From the IMG/VR virus record IMGVR_UViG_3300042430_002694, positions 207,161-271,160 of that record: a stretch of DNA of 64,000 bases; one strand, given 5' to 3'. Numbering within the stretch: the first letter of the stretch is position 1; each line of letters opens with the position of its first letter. The position numbers were made by a program, and so were the translations under genes. Positions 35,768 to 45,262 of this stretch are shown here, one piece after another. The stretch is from a virus. Under the pieces are notes generated by a model that searched no databases, was not told the origin of the DNA, and saw nothing but the letters and a program-made list of their open reading frames with translations.

Positions 35768-36211
35768 ATGAAAACACACAATTCAGATAGAGTCGGTGCT
35801 ATTAAACATAGAGCTAAGCGCATTTTTCAAAGAGTCGGTATTAAAATGACCCGATTATTTAATCCACTTGATGTAATAAGAGCTGAAGAAAATTCATCGG
35901 ATCGAGATGCCTCAATTCTTTTTAGAAAGATGATTTTACAAAAGGACAGCGAATTACTAATAAGTCCAATTAGCAACCGATACTTTGTAAAAAATGATGC
36001 AAATAACATCCTATTAATCTTAGAAGAATACGAATTAGTTATTATTAATCATGTATTTGGATACAACATTAAACTTTCACAAAAGGCTTACCGTCAATTA
36101 TACACAGCTTTCGTAAATGAAGTGGAGGACCGTAGAAAGCAGATGGAAAGAACTTTTAGTAAAAATGTAAAGCACTCATTACAAACGTTAATTCAAAGAT
36201 TAGATGACTAA
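35768..36211 (+). CDS. Basic protein of unknown function
   Basis: A 147-residue protein with a basic N-terminus (RVGAIKHRAKRIFQRVG) and a compact middle (LLISPISNRYFVKNDANNILL). It could bind nucleic acid. It overlaps the next gene by eight bases. Confidence 0.5.
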   Translation: MKTHNSDRVGAIKHRAKRIFQRVGIKMTRLFNPLDVIRAEENSSDRDASILFRKMILQKDSELLISPISNRYFVKNDANNILLILEEYELVIINHVFGYNIKLSQKAYRQLYTAFVNEVEDRRKQMERTFSKNVKHSLQTLIQRLDD

Positions 36212-36470
36212 ATACACAAAACTATCACTACTTGGACTATCTCCAGTTATTACGATCATACTAATGGTTGCTATTGGAACTGTATTAGCTAGATCAAGAA
36301 ACTCTAAAGAAGTTCCATTCGCGAGCTCTTCTAAAATTGACACAGTTTACGTTGAAAAGCGAGTTGAGGTTGAAGTAAAGCCTGACACCGTATATTTTAT
36401 TAAACCTTGTAAAAAATCACATTGCGATACAGAATCAGTTAAACCCCCAAAAATAGACTCAATACAATAA
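36204..36470 (+). CDS. Small membrane-anchored protein
   Basis: An 88-residue protein: membrane segment at about 8-30 (LLGLSPVITIILMVAIGTVL), then a Val/Lys/Asp-rich stretch with two Cys near the end. It is coupled to the next gene by a 1-base overlap. A spanin-like role is possible but not supported by a motif. Confidence 0.5.
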   Translation: MTKYTKLSLLGLSPVITIILMVAIGTVLARSRNSKEVPFASSSKIDTVYVEKRVEVEVKPDTVYFIKPCKKSHCDTESVKPPKIDSIQ

Positions 36471-37093
36471 TGGAAGTAAAATTCGCAGATACATTCGGAG
36501 ATAGCTTAAAGCGTCTCAGGTGGCATGAAAGTAAAATTTATAAATTCTACTCGTTTTTTCGGTACGATATCGGGCGTTTCGTTAAAAACGTTTGGCGTTT
36601 TAAAAAGGCACTAAACGGTCATTACTGGTGGGACCATCATGGCTCTCTACAGTTCATGGAGATTGCGTTAACTCACATAGCTGACAATCTTGAGAAGCGA
36701 GGTCTTGAAGTAGACGGGCCTAGGCTAAAGAAGGTTGCTAAGATGCGTAGAGCAGTTGAACTTATTAAGAATTACAATCAAGATAATTATATTGAAATGG
36801 CTGAGGCTGAACTGGGCGAAATTATTCATCATGAATGGGAGTTCGAAGCGGTTCCAGACAAACCTGGATATTCTCAATTAGTCGACAACGATACTCCAGA
36901 GGAAAAAGAGCACAATCGTAAAGTTTTCAATAGAGCACGTGAAATCGAAGATACTGAATGGTCTGAACTATGGGCCATCTTACAAGGGCAAAACCGAACT
37001 CAATTTACCATGTTTGCAGACAAGTCAACTGACAAAGATTCAGCTTGGGACAATTGGTTTGATGGATCAGGTATGAAAGGTTGGTGGGATTAA
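36470..37093 (+). CDS. Phage protein of unknown function
   Basis: A 207-residue protein rich in Trp, His and charged residues (NGHYWWDHHGSLQFMEIALTH, then EMAEAELGEIIHHEWEFEAV). The HHGSLQ and YNQDNY...A..ELG pattern recurs in other large phages without a known role. Last gene before the ClpC-like gene. Confidence 0.55.
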   Translation: MEVKFADTFGDSLKRLRWHESKIYKFYSFFRYDIGRFVKNVWRFKKALNGHYWWDHHGSLQFMEIALTHIADNLEKRGLEVDGPRLKKVAKMRRAVELIKNYNQDNYIEMAEAELGEIIHHEWEFEAVPDKPGYSQLVDNDTPEEKEHNRKVFNRAREIEDTEWSELWAILQGQNRTQFTMFADKSTDKDSAWDNWFDGSGMKGWWD

Positions 37094-37106
37094 CACTTAA
37101 AAAGAG

Positions 37107-37112
37107 TATAAT
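37107..37112 (+). promoter_or_regulatory. Early-type promoter of the ClpC-like gene
   Basis: AGAGTATAAT, eight bases, then the ATG at 37121. Confidence 0.65.
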
Positions 37113-37120
37113 AACTGTAT

Positions 37121-39103
37121 ATGGCAAAACAAAACAACAAAACCGGAAAAACTCCAATGCTCGATTCGTTCGGGAAAGATCTTACTCAATTAGCTATTGA
37201 GGGAAAGTTAGATCCAGTCGTTGGTAGGGAAAAAGAAATAAAGCGTTGCAGTCAAATACTCGCACGTAGAAAAAAGAACAATCCTCTCTTGATTGGAGAG
37301 CCTGGAGTTGGTAAAACTGCCATCGTCGAAGGTCTTGCAAAAATGATCATTGACAAAACTTGTCCACGAGTTCTATTCGATAAAAAGATCGTTACTCTTG
37401 AGCTTGCGAATTTAGTAGCAGGTACAAAGTACAGAGGTCAATTCGAAGAGCGAATGGAACAAATAATTGACGAAGTTCAACAAAATCCGCATGTTATCCT
37501 ATTCATAGATGAGATTCATACCCTAATTGGAGCTGGCTCAGCTAGCGGATCATTGGATGCGGCGAATATCCTGAAACCTGCACTTTCTCGTGGACAGATT
37601 CAGTGTATTGGTGCAACAACGCTTGACGAATTTAGAGGATCTATTGAAAAAGATGGTGCCCTGAATCGTAGATTTCAGCAAGTGATGGTAGATCCATCTA
37701 CGCCAGAACAAGCTCGCCAGATCATCCAGAATATACGCCAGAAGTACGAAGACCATCACTCAGTAAGATACACTGACGAAGCACTTGATGCTTGCGTTAC
37801 CTACAGTGATCGATACTTACAGGACAGATTTCTACCGGATAAAGCGATTGACTTAATGGACGAAGCTGGCTCAGCAGTTCACATAAACGGAGTAGTTGTA
37901 CCTGAAGAAATTAAGTCACTTGAGGTAAAATTAGTTGAGGTAAGCGAACGCAAACAAAAGGCAGTAGATGGACAACAGTACGAAGCGGCTGCTAAATTGA
38001 GAGACGAAGCACTTAAGGTAATGTCAGAAATTGACGAAGAAAAATCAAAATGGGAAGAATCATTAAAGGTGAATCGCCTAAATGTTTCAGAAGAAGATAT
38101 CGCATCAGTAGTTGCCGCAATTACTGGAATTCCAATTACTAGACTCAAAGGTTCTGAGCTTGAAAGACTTGCTAATATGGCAAGCTGGTTAAAGGATCGA
38201 GTAATCGGTCAGCCTGAAGCAGTGGTCAAATTAACAAAAGCAATCCAGCGATCAAGAGCAGGGCTTAAGTCTAAAAATAGACCAATTGGGACTTTCATGT
38301 TCCTCGGCCCAACTGGTGTTGGTAAAACCGAATTGGCAAAGCAGCTTGCAAAATTCATGTTCGACTCAGAGGACTCGTTAATCAGAATAGACATGACTGA
38401 GTTTGGAGAAAAATTTACGTCGACTAAATTAATAGGAGCTCCTCCAGGATACGTTGGATACGATGAAGGTGGTCAGCTTACTGAGAGAGTTAAGCGTAAA
38501 CCCTATTCAGTAGTTCTATTGGACGAGGTCGAAAAAGCTCATCCTGATATTTTTCACACTCTACTTCAAGTATTGGATGAAGGCCATTTAACTGATGGGC
38601 TTGGTCGTAAAATAGATTTTAAAAATACTGTGATTATTATGACTTCTAATTTGGGAGTTAAGGAATTGCAAGATTTTGGAGGAGGTATTGGATTCTCGTC
38701 AGCTGTTGATCAATTTGAAAAGCAGAAAGAGATCGCAGCAAGCGTTCTAAAGAAGGCTGTTAGTAAGCAGTTTGCACCAGAGTTTATCAATCGACTAGAT
38801 GATATTATTATCTTCGAGACTCTTAAGAAAGAAGATATTACTAAGATCGTTGAAATTGAACTTTTAGACCTGTATGCTAGAGTTAAGGAAAATGGATACA
38901 CTGTTGAGTTGACTAAACAGGCAAAAGAATTCTTAATTGAAAATGGCTATGACCCTAAATTTGGAGCTCGTCCACTAAAGAGAGTTATTCAAAATCACGT
39001 AGAAGATCTTATAGCAGAGGCCTTTATCGACGGAAAGATTAAAGATGGTGATAAATTGGTGATTACTCATAAAGCCAAAGAAGAAAACTTATCATTTAAG
39101 TAA
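37121..39103 (+). CDS. ClpC-like AAA+ unfoldase lacking the N-domain
   Basis: A 660-residue double-AAA+ ATPase. D1: Walker A GEPGVGKTAIVEG at about 64-76, Walker B ILFIDEIHT. A short UVR/M-type coil follows (about 270-305). D2: GPTGVGKTELAKQ at about 396 and the pore loop GAPPGYVGYDEGG. The loop GGGIGFSSA near residue 523 corresponds to the IGF/IGL/VGF tripeptide that docks on ClpP. Compared with ClpC (about 810) it lacks the N-terminal adaptor-binding domain. With the phage ClpP at 10856 it could form a complete protease. The closest host-type alternative is ClpB, but the IGF loop and short coil argue against it. Confidence 0.88.
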   Translation: MAKQNNKTGKTPMLDSFGKDLTQLAIEGKLDPVVGREKEIKRCSQILARRKKNNPLLIGEPGVGKTAIVEGLAKMIIDKTCPRVLFDKKIVTLELANLVAGTKYRGQFEERMEQIIDEVQQNPHVILFIDEIHTLIGAGSASGSLDAANILKPALSRGQIQCIGATTLDEFRGSIEKDGALNRRFQQVMVDPSTPEQARQIIQNIRQKYEDHHSVRYTDEALDACVTYSDRYLQDRFLPDKAIDLMDEAGSAVHINGVVVPEEIKSLEVKLVEVSERKQKAVDGQQYEAAAKLRDEALKVMSEIDEEKSKWEESLKVNRLNVSEEDIASVVAAITGIPITRLKGSELERLANMASWLKDRVIGQPEAVVKLTKAIQRSRAGLKSKNRPIGTFMFLGPTGVGKTELAKQLAKFMFDSEDSLIRIDMTEFGEKFTSTKLIGAPPGYVGYDEGGQLTERVKRKPYSVVLLDEVEKAHPDIFHTLLQVLDEGHLTDGLGRKIDFKNTVIIMTSNLGVKELQDFGGGIGFSSAVDQFEKQKEIAASVLKKAVSKQFAPEFINRLDDIIIFETLKKEDITKIVEIELLDLYARVKENGYTVELTKQAKEFLIENGYDPKFGARPLKRVIQNHVEDLIAEAFIDGKIKDGDKLVITHKAKEENLSFK

Positions 39104-39113
39104 ACGTCTGCAG

Positions 39114-39121
39114 ATAAATAA
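39114..39121 (+). promoter_or_regulatory. T4-type late promoter (ATAAATAA)
   Basis: CAGATAAATAATC lies 19 bases before the start at 39141. Confidence 0.7.
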
Positions 39122-39140
39122 TCAAAAATAACCATACATA

Positions 39141-40109
39141 ATGGGAAGATTTGGTAAAAACAGAGTGCCTAATTTCATGAAAGGTAAAGAAGATGCAATT
39201 GGCGCTAATCCAAGAGTAGCTGATGAAAATTTGGATGAAATGCATCCAGTAGAAATAGTTTCATTGGGAGATCATGGAGACGACCATGCAATGATCGTTA
39301 TTAGAAGTAAATCAGGTGAAGAGCTTGAGCTTAGATTCGACTATGACGGTAACGGCATGCTAACGGCAATGCACGGAGATCATGAGTACTCTATTCCAGT
39401 AGAACTTGAAGTTGTATCTGATGAAATTGACGAAAAACTTAAAGGTAAACAAAAGAACTTAGATAAGAATCGAAATGGAAAAATTGATTCAGGCGATTTT
39501 AAATTACTTAATAAGTCGAAAGAGGATACTGAAGGTAAAGCTTCTAACACATTTGAAAATTTCGTTAATGAGTGTTGGTCACCAATGACCGAAGGCTACA
39601 GCCCAGCAATGTCAGAAGAAGCACAGAATGCAGTTAAATCAGTATGCGAAGAAATTCTAATTAAAGAGGCTCAAATGTGCGATGAAGACGCAGATCCTAA
39701 CCATACATACGAGAATTACTTAAATGAAGTTGGCTCGTACATGAGTAAGTGTATGATGGAAGCAGCGGCTGAGGTTGATGTGGAAGAGCCGATTAACGAA
39801 AGAGCTATTCAATATCCAAAGGCTGGAGGAAAATGGGTAACACCAGATGCGAGTAAATACGTAGTATATGTAGGAAAAACCCCATATAAAGTAACGGTGA
39901 AGTCTCCGATCTACAGCGGCCCTATCATTATTCAACACATAGACGGTCCAAAAGAAGGTTGGATGGGAAATTACTATACGGTAACTGATAGTAAAGGACA
40001 AACTAAAGACTTTGATGAAAGCGAAATTGCTGCACTTGTTAAAAAAGAAGGAAGTAATGTTATTGAACTAGGCGGAGCATTAGGCAAAGCTATTTTTACT
40101 AAAGCTTAA
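39141..40109 (+). CDS. Late protein with EF-hand-like loop and internal targeting-like motif
   Basis: A 322-residue protein. Residues about 110-123 read DKNRNGKIDSGDF, a near-perfect EF-hand/dockerin calcium loop. At about 134-145 there is SNTFENFVNECW, like the capsid-targeting motif but internal, followed by acidic helices. The C-terminal domain (about 225-322) is a separate beta-rich unit (KYVVYVGKTPYKVTVKSPIYSG). It has a late promoter and terminator. Possibly a structural or internal head protein processed near residue 130. Confidence 0.55.
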   Translation: MGRFGKNRVPNFMKGKEDAIGANPRVADENLDEMHPVEIVSLGDHGDDHAMIVIRSKSGEELELRFDYDGNGMLTAMHGDHEYSIPVELEVVSDEIDEKLKGKQKNLDKNRNGKIDSGDFKLLNKSKEDTEGKASNTFENFVNECWSPMTEGYSPAMSEEAQNAVKSVCEEILIKEAQMCDEDADPNHTYENYLNEVGSYMSKCMMEAAAEVDVEEPINERAIQYPKAGGKWVTPDASKYVVYVGKTPYKVTVKSPIYSGPIIIQHIDGPKEGWMGNYYTVTDSKGQTKDFDESEIAALVKKEGSNVIELGGALGKAIFTKA

Positions 40110-40131
40110 ATTCATAATTAAATATAAAACT

Positions 40132-40158
40132 AAAGCTCGGAACATTCCGAGCTTTTTT
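40132..40158 (+). terminator. Intrinsic terminator
   Basis: AAAGCTCGGAA/TTCCGAGCTTT followed by TTT. Confidence 0.88.
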
Positions 40159-40176
40159 ATTTAGGTTAGGCCGTGA

Positions 40177-40184
40177 ATAAATAA
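40177..40184 (+). promoter_or_regulatory. T4-type late promoter (ATAAATAA)
   Basis: GTGAATAAATAATC, right after a terminator, five bases before the ATG at 40190. Confidence 0.7.
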
Positions 40185-40189
40185 TCAAT

Positions 40190-40447
40190 ATGGACAATCC
40201 ACATAATAATAAAATGTCATCTGGTGAAATTACTGTACCAGCCAGTTCATTTCAACAAAGAACTGATATGAATATTCAACCTACTCCAGTAAATGTGGCT
40301 GTGGGTGGGCTTCCTCAGCACTGGTTGAATACAGCGCCGTATTCTAAGCGAGATATGACAACTAATTCGACTCCATCCAGAATCGGCTCAAATCCTAGAG
40401 TTTATAAAGTCCTACGATTTAACGAGTATATGGAATCTAATAAATAA
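40190..40447 (+). CDS. Small late protein with C-terminal targeting-like motif
   Basis: An 85-residue protein of low complexity (Asn, Pro, Ser, Thr). The last residues VLRFNEYMESNK look like the capsid-targeting motif but at the C-terminus. It starts a late run leading to neck and baseplate genes. Function unknown. Confidence 0.5.
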   Translation: MDNPHNNKMSSGEITVPASSFQQRTDMNIQPTPVNVAVGGLPQHWLNTAPYSKRDMTTNSTPSRIGSNPRVYKVLRFNEYMESNK

Positions 40448-40462
40448 TAAAAAGTAACTACT

Positions 40463-40828
40463 ATGAGTAACAAAATTTTAAACTTCGACGATTTTCATAA
40501 AGGGTCTAACTTAAGCGATCCCAAGAAACATGCAACGGCCTCAAAACCTGATCAAGTTAAGAAAGAAAAAACAATTGATCAAGTTAAGAGTGCTGATCTA
40601 TCTCAAGTTAAGGTAACTGAGCCTGATTACACGAAAGTATCTAAAACTCCTATTCAAGAGAGCTCAGCTGATACTCAAGCACAGATCGATATAATTAATC
40701 AGACCAAAGCACTTAGGGACCAAGTCGCAGCTGCTGCAACTGATGCAGAAAAGATTCAGCTATTGACTAAAATCAAGCAGATTGAACAACAAGCTGAGCA
40801 GAAAGCAAAGGCTACTAAGACTGCATAA
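40463..40828 (+). CDS. Small protein with capsid-targeting-like N-terminus
   Basis: A 121-residue protein: MSNKILNFDDFHKGSN, then a Lys/Gln/Asp-rich disordered region with repeated DQVK (four times within 70 residues) and an Ala/Gln-rich C-terminal helix. Likely a small internal head or scaffold-core protein. Confidence 0.55.
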   Translation: MSNKILNFDDFHKGSNLSDPKKHATASKPDQVKKEKTIDQVKSADLSQVKVTEPDYTKVSKTPIQESSADTQAQIDIINQTKALRDQVAAAATDAEKIQLLTKIKQIEQQAEQKAKATKTA

Positions 40829-40842
40829 AATTACTTAACGAA

Positions 40843-41583
40843 ATGACGTTAGACGAGTTAATATTAGACATCCAGGATGAATTAACGTTTGCAAAAGCGC
40901 TACCTTATTCTATTCCAGAACCAGAGATTAAACGTATCATCACTAATTCTGAGAGATATTTTTATGATAACTGGAAACATGCAGTTGAACCGCGATATTT
41001 ACTGATTCCTCAAGAAGTTTTTACGTCTACTGGATTTAAGCAGCACAGAACGATTCAGTTACCTGAGTGCGTAGGTTTCGTTCATGATGTTAAGCAGCCC
41101 AATTCTTCAGGCTCAATGTTTGGAACAATGGATGCGGATTTTGCGGATAATAAGTTCATTGGGTCAGAGGTATTTTTAACACCATTCATTGGGGAATCTA
41201 TTATGTACAGAACGATTATCTTCTCGTTTCTTGACCTAGTTAAAGGCTTTACCATTGACACTTTTGCATACGACTACAATAAGAATACTCGAAAACTAAC
41301 AATACTCGGAAGAACCCCTAGACAAAACGGTATTGTTCTAACGATCGCTAAGAAAATCCCAGCTGATGATCTGTATAATGATGAATTGTTTCAAAGATAC
41401 GTAAGAGCAAAGGCTAAATTGAGACTTGGTGATCTGTTAACGACATTCGATTATAATCTTCCAGGCGGAATCAAACCTAACTACACAAATCTAGTCACTA
41501 AAGCTGAAAATGAGCTTACTCAAGTACTTGAAATGATGAAAGGCGAAAATACTCCAGACTTCTTGTACTTTGCAAGATGGTAA
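40843..41583 (+). CDS. Putative neck or head-tail connector protein
   Basis: A 246-residue protein without recognised catalytic motifs. The first 60 residues are helical (LDELILDIQDELTFAKALPYSIP), the middle beta-rich. Position in a late block directly before the gp25-like gene and close to portal suggests a virion connector. The assignment rests on context. Confidence 0.45.
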   Translation: MTLDELILDIQDELTFAKALPYSIPEPEIKRIITNSERYFYDNWKHAVEPRYLLIPQEVFTSTGFKQHRTIQLPECVGFVHDVKQPNSSGSMFGTMDADFADNKFIGSEVFLTPFIGESIMYRTIIFSFLDLVKGFTIDTFAYDYNKNTRKLTILGRTPRQNGIVLTIAKKIPADDLYNDELFQRYVRAKAKLRLGDLLTTFDYNLPGGIKPNYTNLVTKAENELTQVLEMMKGENTPDFLYFARW

Positions 41584-41590
41584 TTAAGAC

Positions 41591-41980
41591 ATGGCAACAC
41601 AACCAGTAGGAAAAGACCTATACTTACGAGCACCAGGCGATCCAAACTACCAAGAAGGTATTTATGAATCAAATGACTCAATTGAAAATGCTCTTCAACA
41701 AATTAGAATGACGCTACTTACTAGAGCAGGTGAAGTTCTTGGGGAAGATATTGGATTCAATGCCGAAAAGTATCTTTTTGAATTTGAGCAATCAGACATT
41801 AGCGCTATGGAAAAGGAGGCAAACGATCAAATTAATGAATATGTTTTATTCAGTCGACCTTACTCAATTGCAGCTAATGCATTTAAAATGGACGATATAT
41901 CTGATCCATATAAAGTAGGATTAGGCTTGGACATTAAGATAGACGGACAGTCTGCGTTTGCTACAATGTTTGACCTTTAA
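41591..41980 (+). CDS. Baseplate wedge protein, gp25-like
   Basis: A 129-residue protein matching the GPW/gp25 family in length (T4 gp25 is 132) and motif: IENALQQIRMTLLTRAGEVLGEDIGFNAEKYLFE at about 29-62. gp25 is a core baseplate wedge component of contractile tails. The gene converges with, and overlaps by 20 bases, the minus-strand epimerase gene. Confidence 0.75.
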   Translation: MATQPVGKDLYLRAPGDPNYQEGIYESNDSIENALQQIRMTLLTRAGEVLGEDIGFNAEKYLFEFEQSDISAMEKEANDQINEYVLFSRPYSIAANAFKMDDISDPYKVGLGLDIKIDGQSAFATMFDL

Positions 41981-42884
41981 GCCAATCTTCTAATTTAATT
42001 AACGGGTTCCAATCAAGATACGATTTAGCGGCAGTGACGTCAGCTAAACTAATCTTCGGCTCTAATCTAAAACCTACATTTACCGTTTTTCCGCCAACCA
42101 TTTCAGCGATTTGATTTACGCTGATATTTTCTCCACTTCCTATATTAATAATTCGGTGATACTTATCTGAAGCGTTAGCGAGCGCATTGTATGCTGGTGA
42201 GTGTAATGCAGCAATATTTGCTCTAACTACATCTGATACGTGAATAAAATCTCTTCGCTGTTCTCCGTCATTTGTGATTGGTAAAGGTTTGCCAGCCTTA
42301 GCTTTTTCTAAAAATATTGGAATGACTGAGCGGTATGAACTGTCAGGATTTGAATTTGGACCGTAAACATTGAAATATCTAAGGCACGTCGTTTTTATTC
42401 TGTAAATTGAAGAATATAATTTGCAATAATTTTCCCCAATCTGTTTAGTTAACGCATAGGTTGAAATTGGATCAAGCGGTACAGATTCATTAGTTGGAAA
42501 TAACTCAGTGTTTCCGTATACTGCACTAGTTGAGCTAAACACTAATTCCGATACACCAGCGATTCGACACGCTTCAAGCACGTTTGAGGTTCCTATTACA
42601 TTTACTAAATTATATAGAGTAGGTGATTCTAATGACTCCTGGACAGAAGTTAATGCGGCTAAATGGAATACGCATTCTGAACCTTTAATGATGGCGGCGA
42701 TCTTCTTGGGATCCCCTGTAATATCGTAGACTCTTAGGTCAATCGCTAAGTTTTTAATGTTGCTTTTCTTACCGGTCGATAGATTATCGATTACGGTTAC
42801 TCGGAACCCTTGCTCTACGAGTGATTTAACAAGGTGAGATCCGATAAATCCGGCCCCACCTATTACTGTTACTTTACGATTCAT
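41961..42884 (-). CDS. NAD-dependent sugar epimerase (extended SDR)
   Basis: A 307-residue extended short-chain dehydrogenase: GGAGFIGSHL (NAD binding) at 9-18, DNLSTGK, catalytic SSTSAVYGN and YALTKQIGE (Tyr-x-x-x-Lys), and the YFNVYGP motif. Closest in pattern to UDP-glucose/UDP-GlcNAc 4-epimerases (GalE/WbpP). Probably modifies sugar nucleotides for surface glycan or virion glycosylation, together with RfbC at 22202. It is placed oddly between baseplate and portal genes. Confidence 0.85.
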   Translation of the reverse strand: MNRKVTVIGGAGFIGSHLVKSLVEQGFRVTVIDNLSTGKKSNIKNLAIDLRVYDITGDPKKIAAIIKGSECVFHLAALTSVQESLESPTLYNLVNVIGTSNVLEACRIAGVSELVFSSTSAVYGNTELFPTNESVPLDPISTYALTKQIGENYCKLYSSIYRIKTTCLRYFNVYGPNSNPDSSYRSVIPIFLEKAKAGKPLPITNDGEQRRDFIHVSDVVRANIAALHSPAYNALANASDKYHRIINIGSGENISVNQIAEMVGGKTVNVGFRLEPKISLADVTAAKSYLDWNPLIKLEDWLKGQTL

Positions 42885-42896
42885 GTATACCTAAAA

Positions 42897-44579
42897 TTAA
42901 AGTTGTCCTGGTGTTCCTACTTCAGATGAGGTTTCTCCACCAGCCGGTTCTTCTCCAGCTGGGGCAGCAGGCGCTCCACCAGCAGCAGCGGCTCCACCAG
43001 CAGCGGCGCCACCGTCAGCTTTAGCATCATTGTCTTGAGTTGCTTGGTAGCTTCGGTTTTTAGCAATATCCTCGTCACTTAATTTCAAGTATTCTTTAAT
43101 TAAGTATTCGGTTGAGAAGTAAGGTTTAGCATCATCATTCACTACCGCTTTCATTGCATTAAGGGTAGCAAGACGTTTATTAAGTAATTCCTGAGTTTTA
43201 ATCTCCTCGAATACATTATCATTGTGCCATAGCATACCTACTGCATTTGAGAAACGGTGATCCGTTTTTAAATCCTTAATATCTAAGCACATTTGCAAAT
43301 ACAGAGGTTTGGTGATTAACTCTTTGAAGGCTGATCTTAATCTCTTGATGAATTTATTGTAGCGAATCTCCTCTCTTGAAATACCTTCCGCATTCATAGT
43401 GTATGCACCTTGACCTTCTGACCAACGTGAATATGGAAGTTTAGAGTCAAGCTTTAGTTTATCTTGAAAGTATTTTAATAATTCAGAGCCTGATAAATTT
43501 GGGCCTGGATATTCAAGTGCTTCAATATCGATTTTCTCGCCTCTATCGTTTACTGGAAGAACGTAGTTTTTATAGAAAAGAATATTAGGTTTTCCATCAA
43601 CCATTAATTCTCCAGAGCTACCATCGAATGTTATATCTTCTTTTAAGGTATTGGTAAACTCACGAACATCTTCTTTGGCTTTTTGCATTGATTTTGTTCC
43701 AACTGGTACGCTTGTTTTTAAACGAATTGGCGCATTCATTGTATGCCAAATAATCTTAGAGTGTTCAATTAAACGAAGTAGGTTAAATGAACGAAGTAGT
43801 CTCTCTACGAAACTAACTCGCTTGGTTCTAAATTCATTTGAATATGAAATGTAGATAATTTGTGAATCAGTTAAGGTACGATTCATCTTATTAATGGGAT
43901 CACGTTGAGACCATTGCAGATAAATTTTTCCGCCTGAATCTTTTTTTACTTCAGGATAAAGAGTAGATGGATCTAATTCCTTAAATCCAATAATATCTTT
44001 TGGATTTGAGATATTGTCGTAAATGATTTCAAATGCCAAGTGACCTTCAATTAACCATTGGTAAAAGTACTGCCATGCTGAAATTCCTCTGTCGAAACTC
44101 CATGCACTATAGATCTTTGCAAAATTTTCTTGGTACTTCTCAATTACTTTTTCTTGATAGTTAAGACGTTGGTCTTTATTCTTTCCTCGGTAATTAATTT
44201 CTCCAACTAGGTCATTTGGATAACAGAATCGATTATCTTCATCGTATACAATTGCATCATCTGCAATAGTTTCAATAACGAATTCAATTTCGCCATTTGA
44301 TGCAAGATCCCTAAGTCTCTCTCTTTTCTGAACATAGTCTAATTGAAAGAACGCGATTGACTTGTTCTTTAATGAGGATGTCGTATCGGATAGAGCAAGA
44401 GTAGCCTTCATCAGATCATCTCCCATTGCGTTGTTGAAACCCGTTAACTGACCTTCAATGTAACCTATCGCTTGTGAGTTCTTCACAAGAAGGTCATCGT
44501 ATTTCATACCAAATCGACTTAGTGCGGTTAAGCTTGATCTAAGCCCTTTCATTGGGTTACTGTCTAAAAATCCTGCCAT
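42897..44579 (-). CDS. Portal protein, gp20-like
   Basis: A 560-residue T4-type portal (T4 gp20 is 524). Diagnostic regions: DDAIVYDED, KELDPSTLYPEV, the RSFNLLRLIEHSKIIWHTMN stretch followed by APIRL, and the acidic/aromatic tunnel region. The C-terminus ends in a Gly/Ala/Pro-rich low-complexity tail (about 515-550) not found in T4. The dodecameric portal sits at the head vertex for DNA packaging. It is on the minus strand with gp4-like and replication genes. Confidence 0.85.
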   Translation of the reverse strand: MAGFLDSNPMKGLRSSLTALSRFGMKYDDLLVKNSQAIGYIEGQLTGFNNAMGDDLMKATLALSDTTSSLKNKSIAFFQLDYVQKRERLRDLASNGEIEFVIETIADDAIVYDEDNRFCYPNDLVGEINYRGKNKDQRLNYQEKVIEKYQENFAKIYSAWSFDRGISAWQYFYQWLIEGHLAFEIIYDNISNPKDIIGFKELDPSTLYPEVKKDSGGKIYLQWSQRDPINKMNRTLTDSQIIYISYSNEFRTKRVSFVERLLRSFNLLRLIEHSKIIWHTMNAPIRLKTSVPVGTKSMQKAKEDVREFTNTLKEDITFDGSSGELMVDGKPNILFYKNYVLPVNDRGEKIDIEALEYPGPNLSGSELLKYFQDKLKLDSKLPYSRWSEGQGAYTMNAEGISREEIRYNKFIKRLRSAFKELITKPLYLQMCLDIKDLKTDHRFSNAVGMLWHNDNVFEEIKTQELLNKRLATLNAMKAVVNDDAKPYFSTEYLIKEYLKLSDEDIAKNRSYQATQDNDAKADGGAAAGGAAAAGGAPAAPAGEEPAGGETSSEVGTPGQL

Positions 44580-44587
44580 TTAATTGT

Positions 44588-45253
44588 TTATTTTATTTCA
44601 AATAGAGAGAAACTTGATCTAGCCGATATTGTCCTGTCAGTTGAATAGTTCGCTAAGTGTAAGTTAGGAACAGTATCCCAGTCGATAAGGGTTAAGTTTC
44701 GCATCTTTTCTCTATTGTATTTATTCACCAGAAGATTGAATTTAATGTCCGGCATTCCAAGTAGGGTCTTTATAAATGTCGTATCGACCGTAAAAAATGG
44801 AGCAACTGCTCGTTCCCTGATTCGTTTATTAAATTCCATTAGGTTGCCGTCTTCAAAACAGTTAGCTAATGGAGTACTCATTTTATTTAAGTATGTCCGA
44901 ATAAACCGTTTTCTTAGAGGTTGGGACATTAATTTAACATTTAGGCCCAATCCATCAGGGCTTAATGCTAGAAATATGGGGCGGTTATCATAATACGGCT
45001 TCTTTACTCGATATTTTGCAGCAAGGGCCACATCTTTTACGGAAGGATATTTAAGTAATTCGTATTCGTCCCAAGTTGGAACCTGATCTGGCCCAATTGG
45101 TTCAAGTTCAGTATGAGTATAAAAATGACCAGGAATCAGAATAGTACGGTCTCCACCACGAGTCATATTTATGAATACGTGATTTGGGTTTGGACTAAAG
45201 TCCGGGTCTGTTCCGTTTTGATAAAAGTCTTGTATAGTTTCTAATTGCGTCAT
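44588..45253 (-). CDS. Unknown protein between portal and gp4-like genes
   Basis: A 221-residue protein: FSPNPNHVFINMTRGGDRTILIPG near the start, NRPIFLALSPDGLGLNVKLM in the middle and YNREKMRNLTLIDWDTVPNL at the end. I do not recognise it. Position next to portal and head-completion genes suggests a virion-assembly role such as DNA-end protection. Confidence 0.5.
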   Translation of the reverse strand: MTQLETIQDFYQNGTDPDFSPNPNHVFINMTRGGDRTILIPGHFYTHTELEPIGPDQVPTWDEYELLKYPSVKDVALAAKYRVKKPYYDNRPIFLALSPDGLGLNVKLMSQPLRKRFIRTYLNKMSTPLANCFEDGNLMEFNKRIRERAVAPFFTVDTTFIKTLLGMPDIKFNLLVNKYNREKMRNLTLIDWDTVPNLHLANYSTDRTISARSSFSLFEIK

Positions 45254-45262
45254 TTATATCTT

